Source: Jaenimonas drosophilae (lineage: Eukaryota; Euglenozoa; Kinetoplastea; Trypanosomatida; Trypanosomatidae). From it: a DNA stretch of 64,000 bases. The DNA lies in contig JASAON010001584.1 of the NCBI GenBank assembly GCA_030849065.1, positions 1 through 64,000 on the forward strand, given 5' to 3'. A program made the translations under genes and the position numbers. This document shows positions 1-9,730 of the stretch, one piece after another. Position 1 is the first letter of the stretch. Each line of letters starts with the position of its first letter. The notes under the pieces are model-generated. The model searched no databases, was not told where the DNA came from, and worked only from the letters and a program-made list of their open reading frames with translations.

Positions 1-1
1 T

Positions 2-2494
2 GTGGGTGATCATGACTTCCCTGAGCTGATGGCCCTGTACCGCCCTCGCCTGCGCGACGAAGCTGCTTGTGATACTACTGTGGTGTTGGATAATTCGTGC
101 CCTGCGATATCGCCAATGGAACATGAAGTTGTATTTGAGGGTGAAGGATGGACCCTCGTTAGTGAAGAGCGTCAGCAGGAGCTGAAGCAAGCTTTTGTGG
201 AAGATGTGGCCGAGGCGCTTTCCATGGATGTGTGCGGCGTGACTGATGTGAGGTTTTTGGTGGAGGAAGCGAGTATGCTCGCATCATTTGTGCTTTCGAC
301 AGAGACAGATGTCAGCGTAGTGGAGTCGGGCTTGGAGGAATGTGATTTTCTGCGTGTGTGGGCACTCTACGTACTTCCATTGCGTCTGGTTTGCGGTGAG
401 CAACGTTTTGGTGGCGACTTGTGGGCTTCCATTGTTGAGGACAAATCTAGTGAGTTGTCTGCGGCCTTTGGAAGTGATGCATCTGCTGCAGCTGGTACGC
501 CATTGGAGGCATTGGAAGTTGTCTCGATGGATGCAAGTGATCGTGGCGTGTGCGTTTGCTACAGCGTGTCTACCAACAGTAGCTTGACTGATGCAAATAT
601 TCGTTCTCGTGTTGATGCATGTGAGTTCCCGAGTGTGTGGAACCTGTACCGCCGTGCTCAGGATGCTGCCCGCATGCGTGCTGCTGATCGTGAGTCTCGT
701 GAGATGGAGCGCCGCTTCCCTGGTGATGACTGGGACCTTGTGCTTGATGGACAGCGTCCTGATGCCGAGGCAGCTTTCCGCAAGGGTGTGTCTGATGTGA
801 CTGGTGTGCCCCCAAGCAATGTGATCGTAACCGATGCCCATCTTGGCAGTCTGATCGTCAAGTACAAGGTACGTGGAGCTGAGCATGAAGATGACGAGCT
901 GCACCGCCGCGTGAATGAACATGATTTCCCTGAGGTGATGGCGCTGTACCGCCCACGACTGCGTAGTGTGGAGATGAACTCTGTGGTGAGCACGACGCTG
1001 TCAATACGTTTTGAGGGTGACCTGTGGGAAACCGTAGTAAACGATACGTTGTTGGAGTTAGTCTCAGCAGTAGCGGTGGATACAGCTGCACTGTCACCGG
1101 CGCTCTCCGATGATGACGTGACGGTTGTAGATGTCTTCTTGGGCAGTTTGACTGTTGTGTTCCAGGTTCGTCATGATGTGTCCGTGTTGCCCTCTGGAAT
1201 GCTGAAGGCCCAAGTTCAGAGCTGCGAGTATCCTTCTGTCTGGGCATTGTACCCGAGCTCATTGGCAGTCAACCAGTTGTCGACACCAGTACCGTTAGTG
1301 CGCTTCTTTCCTGGAAGAAGCTGGGATTTGGTGGTGTCTGACTGTCGTGATCGCCTTTGTCGCACGTTTGTAAGCGAGGTAGTGGAGCTGACAGGCACTC
1401 CGGCGACGCAGGTGGAGCTCGTTTCCATGTACACCACAAAGACTGGACTTAATGTGGTGTATGATGTTAGTGGTGATGCCTGGAGCCGACCCGAGCAGCG
1501 TCCGGAGATTGAGGATGCCGTTGGTCACGGCCCATTTCCCCATATGTGGGAACTGTACGAGGAGTACAACGAGTGCCATTTTGTGGTGAGCTCGCACGAG
1601 GTCGGATTTGGTGGAACGGAGTGGAAGAGAGTAGTGGCGCACGACGCCTCACTCTTGAAGTTCAGTTTCCGTTCTTCGGCTGCTAGTTGCCTCTCTGGAA
1701 TTCACCTCCGCCATGTGGAGCGTGTGGACCTGAAGCCTGAGCAATCTGGAGGTCTTCGCCTCAGCATGTCCATCCGTCATCGCCCGGTGCTAACGTCGGC
1801 TGCCATCGACGACGCGCTTCGTCGTTGCCCCTTTGACTCAGCATGGAAGGTGTACTTTAATAGGTGCGGTTCTGATTCGTCGTCGGCATTCACCACCACG
1901 GCTGTTGCCGTTCCGTTCCCTGGGGAGCATTGGGTGACTCTACTTGCCCAGCAGGGGGCAGAGATTGCATCGCGCATTCTCGCTGATGCTGCTGAGGCAC
2001 TGCATCTGCCAACGACAGATGTACAGATTGGACCTCTCCCGACAGGTGATTCGCGAGGGTTTACAGCACAAATCACAGCAGTATATGCGCCAAACGTCTT
2101 CGACGCGGAAGGCATTCGCGGTGTGCTGCTGAACACTTGCCCCTATCGCCGTGTGAAGGCGCTCTATCGACAGCAGGAAGTGTATCACATTCCAACTGAT
2201 TCATCCCTATACATCTTGCCCGTTGGCTTTGATGGCAGCAATTGGGTCTCGCTGATGGCTAACCCTGCGATCTATGATCAGGTTCGTTCTGCACTACGCT
2301 GCGAATGCTCCTCAGCGCTCCAAGTTCCCGCAGAGGCGGTGATTGAGGTTGTGACGAAAGAGCACCCAACAACCATGATGGCCACAATCACGTTGGTGCT
2401 CAACAAGAACACCACTGTGAAGAGCACACTGCTGCAACAGTTGGGCTGTTATCCCTTTACGGAGGTGTGGAGCTTCTACCGCTCTCCTGCCTAG
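2..2494 (+). CDS. Repetitive FAZ1-type domain protein, 5' end cut by window
   Basis: The frame is already open at the left edge (first codon GTG, Val, not a start), so only the C-terminal ~830 residues are seen. Almost all of it is a tandem array of one ~100-residue domain. Each copy has a F-x-G-x-x-W core; the tryptophans fall at about residues 50, 141, 244, 342, 441, 541, 644 and 748. Next come a helix with L..F..D, a strand pair of the type GSLxVxFxV, and a closing helix ending C-x-[FY]-x-x-[VM]-[WM]-x-LY. Eight complete copies follow the tail of a ninth. The pattern matches, from memory, the conserved domain of trypanosomatid flagellar attachment zone protein 1 (FAZ1). There is no signal peptide or membrane segment in the visible part. 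A cytoskeletal structural role is inferred from the family. The stop is TAG at 2492-2494. Confidence 0.8.
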   Translation: MGDHDFPELMALYRPRLRDEAACDTTVVLDNSCPAISPMEHEVVFEGEGWTLVSEERQQELKQAFVEDVAEALSMDVCGVTDVRFLVEEASMLASFVLSTETDVSVVESGLEECDFLRVWALYVLPLRLVCGEQRFGGDLWASIVEDKSSELSAAFGSDASAAAGTPLEALEVVSMDASDRGVCVCYSVSTNSSLTDANIRSRVDACEFPSVWNLYRRAQDAARMRAADRESREMERRFPGDDWDLVLDGQRPDAEAAFRKGVSDVTGVPPSNVIVTDAHLGSLIVKYKVRGAEHEDDELHRRVNEHDFPEVMALYRPRLRSVEMNSVVSTTLSIRFEGDLWETVVNDTLLELVSAVAVDTAALSPALSDDDVTVVDVFLGSLTVVFQVRHDVSVLPSGMLKAQVQSCEYPSVWALYPSSLAVNQLSTPVPLVRFFPGRSWDLVVSDCRDRLCRTFVSEVVELTGTPATQVELVSMYTTKTGLNVVYDVSGDAWSRPEQRPEIEDAVGHGPFPHMWELYEEYNECHFVVSSHEVGFGGTEWKRVVAHDASLLKFSFRSSAASCLSGIHLRHVERVDLKPEQSGGLRLSMSIRHRPVLTSAAIDDALRRCPFDSAWKVYFNRCGSDSSSAFTTTAVAVPFPGEHWVTLLAQQGAEIASRILADAAEALHLPTTDVQIGPLPTGDSRGFTAQITAVYAPNVFDAEGIRGVLLNTCPYRRVKALYRQQEVYHIPTDSSLYILPVGFDGSNWVSLMANPAIYDQVRSALRCECSSALQVPAEAVIEVVTKEHPTTMMATITLVLNKNTTVKSTLLQQLGCYPFTEVWSFYRSPA

Positions 2495-3231
2495 GATTTC
2501 GCTGAATCTCCTATTTGAGGTACGTGTATGAGAATGAACACACGTGTGCTCACTCATTTTATGCGTACGTCCAACTTCAGTGAAGATGAAGTGTCTCTCC
2601 GTCTCAATGTGATGGAGTACAGAGACAGCATCTTCTGTGTTATTATCAACTCCCTGGCGATTTTTTTTATTGAGAGTGAATGGAGATGTATGAGTGAAGT
2701 GGATGGAGGGGCTGGAACCAATTGGTTCCACGCCAAGTGCACCTCCATTCTCTTCCCGATGCCCACGTATCAAGCTCCTGGCCTCTCATCGTCCGTAGAT
2801 TGGTTTCATTCCGTGCCAAGATGAAGAGTGGCTTACGGCACCGTAATTCTCTTTTATTGTTTATGAAACCCATCATAGTGCACTACACACTGCTCCCTCC
2901 CCTGTACACATCTCAACTCCAACACAACACTATACACAAGAGCAGTGTGTGGGGAAGGGAGACAGCTTTCCTGTGGAGCGATAGCTCCAACCTATCTTTT
3001 CTATCTTTTCCTCGGCAGGCGCAACAGTCGCACCATCATAATCCCACGACCACAACGTGTTGCTGAGTATAGATTGACAGCCACTTCATGTGCATGCCAC
3101 TTTCTCTCTGCGCACGCTCCATATTTGTTTCATCTTCTTCTTATTTTTCTTTTCCCAAGTTGCCCAAGAGTAACGCACGTAGACCGTCTTTAAACTCAAG
3201 TTTCTTCATTCCACCGCCACTCCACGCACAT
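2495..3231 (+). other. Spacer with 3' UTR and trans-splice region
   Basis: No credible gene is seen in these 737 bases. The stretch is T/C-rich, has a T-run near 2661-2669, and ends in the acceptor before the next gene. Short open frames here lack coding character. Confidence 0.6.
3124..3159 (+). promoter_or_regulatory. Inferred spliced-leader acceptor that sets the start of the next gene
   Basis: A pyrimidine tract is followed by AG at 3158-3159. It lies inside the longest open frame, which begins upstream at 3088, so mRNA spliced here first meets ATG at 3232. Confidence 0.55.
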
Positions 3232-5493
3232 ATGTCGTCCCAGTCGGAGTCATCCAGCCGGACTCACAGCCGGAGCAGCAGCGCTGCAGGGGAGGGGTCC
3301 GACCGCCCTCGCCGTGTGGAGTTTGATGAGGCCACACAGAAGCCGGAAGAGGGTGAGCTGATGAGCGGTGAGCTCCAGCCAGTGACCGAGACGGCCATCG
3401 TCCTTGGCGATCGCAATGACCTCCACATTGGCGACTACGTTGGCTTCCAGCGCGTGGACTGCACGCGTGAGTGGCGCCTGGCCCTCGGAAAGGTGGTGAG
3501 CTTCCCCTCCTCCCGCACCGTGAAGGTTGTGCACTACGACCCCATCAGCAAGGACAGCGCCCCCATTGACCCCAAGTCAGAGGTGGAGCTCAAGAACAAG
3601 GCAGAGAAGCACGGCCGCATGACCCTCTGGCGCAAGCGCGATGTTCTCTGCGAAGAGCTCAAGGAGGCCCAGAAGGAGGAGGATGCCGCCACCCAGCGCC
3701 TCTTCACCGCCCGTGACTCCACCCTGCAGAAGCTGTCCGAGGCGTCCGACAAGACCGCCATCACCCTTGGCGCCCTTGACGAAACCCGCAACCGCCTCCG
3801 CCTTGTGCCTCCTCGCCAGTGGCGCATCGTTCGTGCTCCGGGTGAGTGCCCTCTGGGAGTGAAGAGCGTCATCCGTGCGGTGATGCTCCTCCTTCACGAG
3901 GACCGTGCCCACAGCTGGGAGGCGATGCAGGCCATCCTGCGCGAGCCCAACTTCATGGACCGCCTCCTTGCCGTGGACTGCGCCTCCAAGCCCATGTCAA
4001 GCGCCCGCCGCGACAAGGTCGTTGCTCTCTGTGCCGAGCGCCCGCAGATGAAGATGAACCCCAAGAAGGGTAGCGAGCGCCAGCCGGATACCTGTGAGGT
4101 TCCTCTTGAAGGTTTGGACGTTGGCCAGTGCGCCGTCCTCGACAGCTCCCTTCGTGCATGGATCAACGCCCAGCTCTCCTGCTCCATCGCCGGGGAGGCC
4201 CAGGAGAAGGTCTATGATCAGTGCTTCATTGAGCAGCAGGAGCAGCGTGTGCAGGTCCGCGAGATCAACGACATGCGCGCCAACATCTCTCGCCTCTTCA
4301 TCCAGATTCATATGGCCAAGCTCAACATTCTTGGCATCAAGCAATCCACCAAGACCCTCATGCCCCTCGACGCCTACAAGGTGGACTCCATCTTCTACAA
4401 GCGCACCTATGCCCAGAGCGAGGAGAACCGCTGTGTGCACGAGGTCATCCTCCGCGAGAGCGTCGTCATCAACTTCGGCCCCTTGGTCGGTCACGAGGAT
4501 GAGGATGGCTACGTTCGTCTCAGCAAGCCTCTTGCCGACGCCCTCCGCACTGAGGTTCACCGCGCCAACGTCGCGCATGACGCCGACGAGATGCAGTCCC
4601 TCCTGGATGAGAAGAAGCGCCTAGAGACTGAGATCGCCGATCTCAAGGCCCGTATCGATGATCTGCGCGCACTCAACCGCACGCCCGAGGAGGACGAGGA
4701 GCTTGTGCAGCTGGAGAAGCTCCATGAGGCTGCCGTCCGCCGCCTGCGCGCCAATGAGGTCCGCACTGCCGAGCTCTACGCCTGCGGCCGTGGTGCCCGC
4801 GAGATCACCACCGCACAGGAGAAGACTGGTCGCGAATATGCCCGCATGCACATCAAGTTTTCTGGCGACTGGGCTCCCTTCCTGGAGGACCCTGAGCTTC
4901 ACCGTGAGTTCCAGTCGGCACTTCGCCTGGACTGCTACTCCATCTTTGGTGCGGAGAGCGACCACGTCTTTGATGTGGACCTCGCCTGCGACCCAGCGAA
5001 CATCGACTTCACTGTGAAGCACGACGGCATCAAGTCGGAGCAGGAGATGCAGAACATCGCCAACAACGGCGACTACACCAACCTTATCGCCCTGTTCGAG
5101 CGTGTGCACCGCCACGAGCGCACCTTCCCCCTCAACACCCCGGAGCAGATCCGCATCTACGAGGCCTACCTCCGCTTCATTGCCCGCCAGAACTTCTCTG
5201 GCATGGGTATTCGTCAGATGGAGGCCGAGTTCGAGGGCGTCACCGAGGGCCACTCCGAGGAGATCTCCAGCCACGAGGACTACCGCAAGTCCTACATCAC
5301 GGTCCCTCCCCTGCGTGAGGACTTTGACGAGCGCGCCTTCACTGGTGCGCCGGAGAAGTACGTTGAGGAGGAGAAGGCTGCCGAGCGCGTCGAGGAGCCC
5401 GCGCCAGTGGTAGAGGCGGCCCCCGTAGCTGCTGAGCCTAGCGCCCATGACACTCCCAGGGCCGAGGAGGCTCCCATCGCGGTTGCTGCGTAA
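3232..5493 (+). CDS. Dynein MTBD-like plus FAZ1-type domain cytoskeletal protein
   Basis: 753 residues. The frame is open from 3088, but ATG 3232 is the first after the inferred acceptor at 3159. A Ser-rich head is followed by an SH3/Tudor-like segment at ~64-100 (GDYVGF ... VKVVHYDP). Residues ~200-310 resemble the microtubule-binding domain at the tip of the dynein heavy-chain stalk: R-x-P-x(4)-V-x(2)-V-x(2)-V-x-LL, then SWE, then NF-x-x-LL-x-x-D, and later a LRAWI segment equivalent to the dynein AxW helix. A heptad-rich coiled coil follows (~453-525). A FAZ1-type domain lies at ~540-635 (FSGDW, Trp 547; ends LIALFERV). The tail is acidic and Ala/Glu/Pro-rich. No AAA+ motor is present. I infer a microtubule-associated flagellar or FAZ protein; the dynein-like part needs a profile search. 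Confidence 0.75.
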   Translation: MSSQSESSSRTHSRSSSAAGEGSDRPRRVEFDEATQKPEEGELMSGELQPVTETAIVLGDRNDLHIGDYVGFQRVDCTREWRLALGKVVSFPSSRTVKVVHYDPISKDSAPIDPKSEVELKNKAEKHGRMTLWRKRDVLCEELKEAQKEEDAATQRLFTARDSTLQKLSEASDKTAITLGALDETRNRLRLVPPRQWRIVRAPGECPLGVKSVIRAVMLLLHEDRAHSWEAMQAILREPNFMDRLLAVDCASKPMSSARRDKVVALCAERPQMKMNPKKGSERQPDTCEVPLEGLDVGQCAVLDSSLRAWINAQLSCSIAGEAQEKVYDQCFIEQQEQRVQVREINDMRANISRLFIQIHMAKLNILGIKQSTKTLMPLDAYKVDSIFYKRTYAQSEENRCVHEVILRESVVINFGPLVGHEDEDGYVRLSKPLADALRTEVHRANVAHDADEMQSLLDEKKRLETEIADLKARIDDLRALNRTPEEDEELVQLEKLHEAAVRRLRANEVRTAELYACGRGAREITTAQEKTGREYARMHIKFSGDWAPFLEDPELHREFQSALRLDCYSIFGAESDHVFDVDLACDPANIDFTVKHDGIKSEQEMQNIANNGDYTNLIALFERVHRHERTFPLNTPEQIRIYEAYLRFIARQNFSGMGIRQMEAEFEGVTEGHSEEISSHEDYRKSYITVPPLREDFDERAFTGAPEKYVEEEKAAERVEEPAPVVEAAPVAAEPSAHDTPRAEEAPIAVAA

Positions 5494-5750
5494 CGAGTCT
5501 TAGCGAACCCCACATCCGATCCTTCACCTCCTCCCCTCTCTACTGGGGACGTCATTCCTGACCATCAACATCCGTTTTTCAGCGGGCAAGCAACAATGTG
5601 GCCAAGGCTGGCTGCACCTCGGAGAGGGAGAGCTCCCTCTTGTTGTTGCGCATCTCTTCCGTTGTGCAGTGAGCTCACGTCCCGTCCGTCAGCGACTACA
5701 GAGAGAGAGGAGGAGAGCCATTCTTGCCATGGCTTCTGACTTTGATCTGA

Positions 5751-5780
5751 TTTACTTTTACTGTTATTTTTCTTTGGTAG
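5751..5780 (+). promoter_or_regulatory. Acceptor-like pyrimidine tract with no gene after it
   Basis: A T-rich tract ends in GGTAG at 5776-5780, 290 bases after the preceding stop. The first ATGs downstream give only very short peptides, so this could be a decoy, a non-coding transcript start or the relic of a lost gene. Confidence 0.35.
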
Positions 5781-7307
5781 AGCGTTCTCGCGTGGGGATG
5801 ACGAAGGGCCAGTGAGCTGAATCATGGCGCAGGGGCCAAGACCCACTCGACTTTTGCGCCGCTGACGCAGCCCACTCACCCAACGACACCCGCCATTGCA
5901 ACTGCGAGAGGAGAGGGAGTTGGTGAAGTAGCTGAGCTTGCCCAAAGTTGGGCTGACGCACCACATGATGATTCATGCGATTGGTGGGTGCAGAAGGGAT
6001 CGCAGAAAAACTTACCTACTCAACCAGGTCCTTTGATTTCTTCCCTCCCCCTCATGCTGATTGGGCGGTGACTGGGTGGGGATCTCTGTCCGACGACCCG
6101 CGCACCCCTCCAGCACCTATTTCATCCACGAACTCAGGCAAATCCTCAACACACAACCGTACACACACAAAAAAATCCAAGAAGAAAAAGAAAAGAATGA
6201 AGGCATTGCGCGTCACTGTACCACCAACTCCACTGATACGAAAGGTTTGTTTTTGGTTGTTTATCTGTCGTGTGTGCGTGCGATGTTTATTTTTCGAGGG
6301 AAAACTGGAAAAAAAATCTTTTTTTGGCGGATTACACACAACGTATATATATCTCTCTATTCGCAGTCACCAATGTTTGCCCATGGTTGTCGTACGCATC
6401 ATTTTGTGGGAGCACCTCTGTTTTCTGCGCGATGCGTGCGCGCCATGTGGGGAAGTCCTCGGGTCTCAATCACCCAACGCGAGGGTAGCGGCTGCAGCCG
6501 TTGCGCGATGGGTCTTGGGAAGGGAAACGTATCGAGGAGTGCAGCCCTCTTGTGCGGGAGTGGGGGGCAGGGTGAGGGAGGAGGAGAGAGTGTGTGTGTA
6601 TGAGCATCATCAAACGGGCGTAGATGATTCTCAACGAGCTTGGTGGAGTCGCAGCTGGCCGCAGCCCAGAGAGACGCACATGCGGAATGTTGCACGCCCA
6701 CATTTCCCTGTGGTCTTCCCAAGCAATCGTAGAAAACAATTTAACAGCGAAAACAGTCACACACACCCCAGTAATGCCATCAGTATCGCGATGCGTTTGG
6801 TGTGGCTCACCGTGCGCATCGCCGTGCTAGATAAATTCTGAGGGGGGAATATAGACATGCAGAAAGTGTGTGTTTTGTGTGCGCGCTGGTGAGATTGTGA
6901 AAGCCTCGACATGATGTCTTTGTTTTGGTACTGATTAGGCTATAACGATACGCACTTTCTTCTCTTCGCCTGCCTTGTGTCCCCCCCACCCTCTGCGACG
7001 TGTTCGGTGGAACTCTTGTGACTTTCTCTGAGTACACCGAGGCACATGCAGAAGGTGGGAAGCTTCCATCATGAGTGGCGTGAAGGGGATCAACAACGAC
7101 AGCGACGAGAAGCTGAAAACCCCGAGATTTAGTAGCAAACCTGCAGGAGACACATAAGTAAAACCATTCCAACCATTTCACGCTCCAGACCACCTCCTCC
7201 TTGTGCGGGCAGATGATGGCGGCGATGGTGAAGACTTCATTGCCACACATGATGTGTGCAATGGCGCGAATATGATTGCTGACCAATACTGCAGAAGAAG
7301 TCCAATT

Positions 7308-7348
7308 CACTACTCTCTCTTCCCTACCTTCATTCTCCTTTTGTGTAG
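7308..7348 (+). promoter_or_regulatory. Inferred spliced-leader acceptor for the SCO1 gene
   Basis: A CT-rich tract ends in TGTAG with AG at 7347-7348. It gives a 5' UTR of about 130 bases before ATG 7477. Confidence 0.5.
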
Positions 7349-7476
7349 CATCCTCTGTAGGCACGGCTTGTACAGGGTTTCAGGCCTACAATAAGACGAG
7401 ATCTGGACCTACCGAGCTCGAGGTCATTACACCTCCATATTCACACACTTAACGTTGTCACTCGTACCACGCAAAC

Positions 7477-8709
7477 ATGAATGCTCACTGGGCCGAGATG
7501 CAAAGGTTTGTTGGGCGCCTTCACAACCTCTTGAGACAGGAGATGAATATGACACGCCGCTTCTTGTCTCAGCGCGGTGCCCGCCCACAGTCTTTGTTGC
7601 CTGAGATGCTCTTTGCTCGGCAACTTAGATCTGAGATTCTGAAATCTCGGTTTGTGCTGCCAGTTGCCGTTCATGGGCCCCGCTCTTCACTCCGTCGGGC
7701 CACCTTCTCCGTCACAGACCTCTCCCCATCGGGGATGAGTACGTACATGGGGGCTCGACGCATGGCGTCCAACGATGCCCGCAGCGGCGGCAGCACAACG
7801 GACATTGTCAATGCGGAGAAGCCCGTGCACATTCGTGTTGCGGAGCAGAAAGATAGCCAAATTTACACCTACAATGAGTACGTGGAGAAACATGAAATGG
7901 AGGATCGCGCTGGCCGTACCATTTCCGAGTCGCTGTCTGAGGCACGAGACAACCCCATTTGGATGTTGTGGGCCCTGTTGCTCCTCGGGATGGCAGTGCT
8001 GACGGTGGTGATCTCTCTCCGTGTACGACGTGAGCAGCTGCGCTTTGATCCCAAGCTGCGGGCGGTGAAATCCTTCGACAGTCCTGATGGTCCAAGCATT
8101 GGAGGGCCCTTCACCCTTACGAATGTGCACACGGGGAAGACGGTGACGGAGAAGGACTTCCTGGGCAAGTGGCTGTACATTTACTTTGGCTTCACCAACT
8201 GTCCCGATGTGTGTCCGGAGGAGATGGAGAAGATGTCACGTGTGATCCAGCACCTGGACAAGAAGTTGGGCAGGGATTACTGGCAGCCCATCTTTGTCTC
8301 CTTGGACCCCGCCCGGGATACGCCCGAAGCCATTCGGCAGTACCTGGCCGACTTCTCCCCACGCATCATGGGCTTGGTGGGAAACCTGGAGCAAGTGGAG
8401 GACGCTGCACGACAGTACCGCGTATACTTCGCCCGTCCTGACGAGGATGAGACTGCGTCCAACGAGGACTACCTCATTGATCACTCCATCATCATGTACC
8501 TGATGGACCCAGAGGGCAAGTTCTGCGACTACACCACGAAGGAGTTCCAGTGGTTTGAGAGCTACAGCAAGCTGCTGCGACGCATGACGGATTATGAGCG
8601 AGCGAAGAAGGAGATCCAATCCGGTCGGCAGCTAACCGCAGAGGAACGTCCAGCGAATGCGGCGGTGGCCAACATTGCGCTGATGACGGACGATTCATCA
8701 AAAAAGTAA
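7477..8709 (+). CDS. SCO1: SCO1/SenC-family mitochondrial copper chaperone
   Basis: 410 residues. SCO proteins sit in the mitochondrial inner membrane with a thioredoxin-like domain in the intermembrane space and deliver copper to the CuA site of cytochrome c oxidase. Seen here: a long basic N-terminal region suitable as a presequence, one membrane segment at ~161-182, then the SCO fold. The copper ligands are intact: CPDVC gives Cys242 and Cys246 (C-x3-C), and the distal His is His336 in DHSIIMYL. The flanking YFGFTNCPDVCPEE and SLDPARDTPE motifs are typical. The N-terminus is longer than in yeast or human SCO1, and the ~30-residue C-terminal tail is charged. ATG 7477 is the first ATG in a sensible position after the acceptor. 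Confidence 0.93.
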   Translation: MNAHWAEMQRFVGRLHNLLRQEMNMTRRFLSQRGARPQSLLPEMLFARQLRSEILKSRFVLPVAVHGPRSSLRRATFSVTDLSPSGMSTYMGARRMASNDARSGGSTTDIVNAEKPVHIRVAEQKDSQIYTYNEYVEKHEMEDRAGRTISESLSEARDNPIWMLWALLLLGMAVLTVVISLRVRREQLRFDPKLRAVKSFDSPDGPSIGGPFTLTNVHTGKTVTEKDFLGKWLYIYFGFTNCPDVCPEEMEKMSRVIQHLDKKLGRDYWQPIFVSLDPARDTPEAIRQYLADFSPRIMGLVGNLEQVEDAARQYRVYFARPDEDETASNEDYLIDHSIIMYLMDPEGKFCDYTTKEFQWFESYSKLLRRMTDYERAKKEIQSGRQLTAEERPANAAVANIALMTDDSSKK

Positions 8710-9127
8710 TGGCCGCAACCCCCAGCCCATATGATATCGGAAGTCATGTGAACGGACCTACGTGACAACAAATACGCAAGAGAAATGTTTCACAGAATCT
8801 TCTGCGATCAAGTTTGTCCATGCGTTGTGTCTTCATATTTCTTGTTTCTCTATTATTATTGCTGGAGAGTGTCGCACTACTGTTGCGTAGTTAACCCCCC
8901 TCTCTCTAGTATCTAGACCCTTTCAGCACTCCCCCCCCGCAGCACCTTAGCACCCAGGATTGGGGGGAAACTATTCACATTCGTGGTACCCCCTTTCTCT
9001 TTCTCTCTTACACTATACCCCCTTCTAACATTGTCCTGCATTGTGTTACTGCGTCAGGTGCAAGCATCATCTCTGATTGGCATCTGAATCCGAAGAACTC
9101 GATTGACCGTCTGTGCTCATTGACGAT
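8710..9127 (+). other. Spacer with splice signals
   Basis: No gene is seen. The stretch contains C-runs and a CT-rich tract (about 8986-9025), with AG at 9056-9057 as the likely acceptor for the next gene. Confidence 0.55.
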
Positions 9128-9730
9128 ATGCCTGTAGCACAAGCCACGATTGACGATGACTCGCGCGTCATTGACGGTCTGCGCTATCCGCGACCAGAGA
9201 AGCAGCTTGATCGGATGGGCTGTGAGGCCACCAAGCATGCTCTACGTTTCCGTGGGGCGGACTGGGACCTCCCCCTCACGAAGACTCGCGATGATATGAC
9301 GAAGCGATTCACCGCGGATGCTGCAGAGGCCACCTCCCTTCCAGAGGCTAGCATTGAGAAGCTCCGCTTCGTTGTGGGTGATGGAGCACTCTTTGTGAAG
9401 TTTACCGTTCGCCACAAGCCGCAGGTGACGAAGCAGGCGATTCAGGAGCAACTGGCCAATGGATCCTGGAGCACCTTCAAGGCACTATATGCAGCGCGGA
9501 CGAAGCAACCCAAGAGTTCACGACTGCGCAAGAAGCAAGACACCGAAACCAGCTTTGGACGACGCAAGCCCGTGAATCTCAGCTTCTACGGTCGAGCCAA
9601 TGTTGGTCCTGATGGACCTGCATTCAAGGACGGTCACGATGAGGACGAGGAGCCCCCGCCGTTTGAGGCGGGACAGCGCAACAAGAGCTCAGTGATGCAG
9701 CCTCTCGGTCTCGGTGCGCAGCGCTTGTAA
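9128..9730 (+). CDS. Small single FAZ1-type domain protein
   Basis: 200 residues. The open frame extends to a GTG at 9113, but ATG 9128 is the first true start after the acceptor at 9057. Residues ~40-130 form one copy of the domain that fills the gene at the left edge: FRGADW (Trp 46), a helix with MTKRFTADAAEA, strands GALFVKFTVRH, and a closing helix ending STFKALY. The rest is a basic linker with KK/RR clusters and an acidic, Pro-rich stretch (DEDEEPPPFE). No other domain or membrane segment is visible. It may be a minimal partner or adaptor of the larger FAZ1-type proteins; this is inference. Confidence 0.8.
   Translation: MPVAQATIDDDSRVIDGLRYPRPEKQLDRMGCEATKHALRFRGADWDLPLTKTRDDMTKRFTADAAEATSLPEASIEKLRFVVGDGALFVKFTVRHKPQVTKQAIQEQLANGSWSTFKALYAARTKQPKSSRLRKKQDTETSFGRRKPVNLSFYGRANVGPDGPAFKDGHDEDEEPPPFEAGQRNKSSVMQPLGLGAQRL

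Larger units (their letters stand above)
5494..7476 (+). other. Long spacer without a recognisable gene
   Basis: This is the largest gene-free stretch, 1,983 bases. It holds A-rich (about 6164-6198) and T-rich (about 6300-6327) runs, a strong acceptor-like site near 5780 and another at 7347-7348 that serves the SCO1 gene. A 288-codon open frame at 5975-6841 is Lys-run and low-complexity-rich and crosses pyrimidine tracts; I do not accept it as a gene. Confidence 0.55.

Noticed and set aside
4621..5448. 275-codon minus-strand frame
   Set aside because: Shadow of the dynein MTBD-like/FAZ1-type gene, produced by its strong third-position GC bias.
5975..6841. 288-codon open frame on the + strand
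   Set aside because: It runs through A-, T- and pyrimidine-rich spacer, encodes Lys and Phe runs, has no domain, and its codon use is unlike the firm genes.
6807..7364. 185-codon minus-strand frame in the long spacer
   Set aside because: No domain, no minus-strand splice acceptor, and it overlaps the plausible acceptor of the SCO1 gene.
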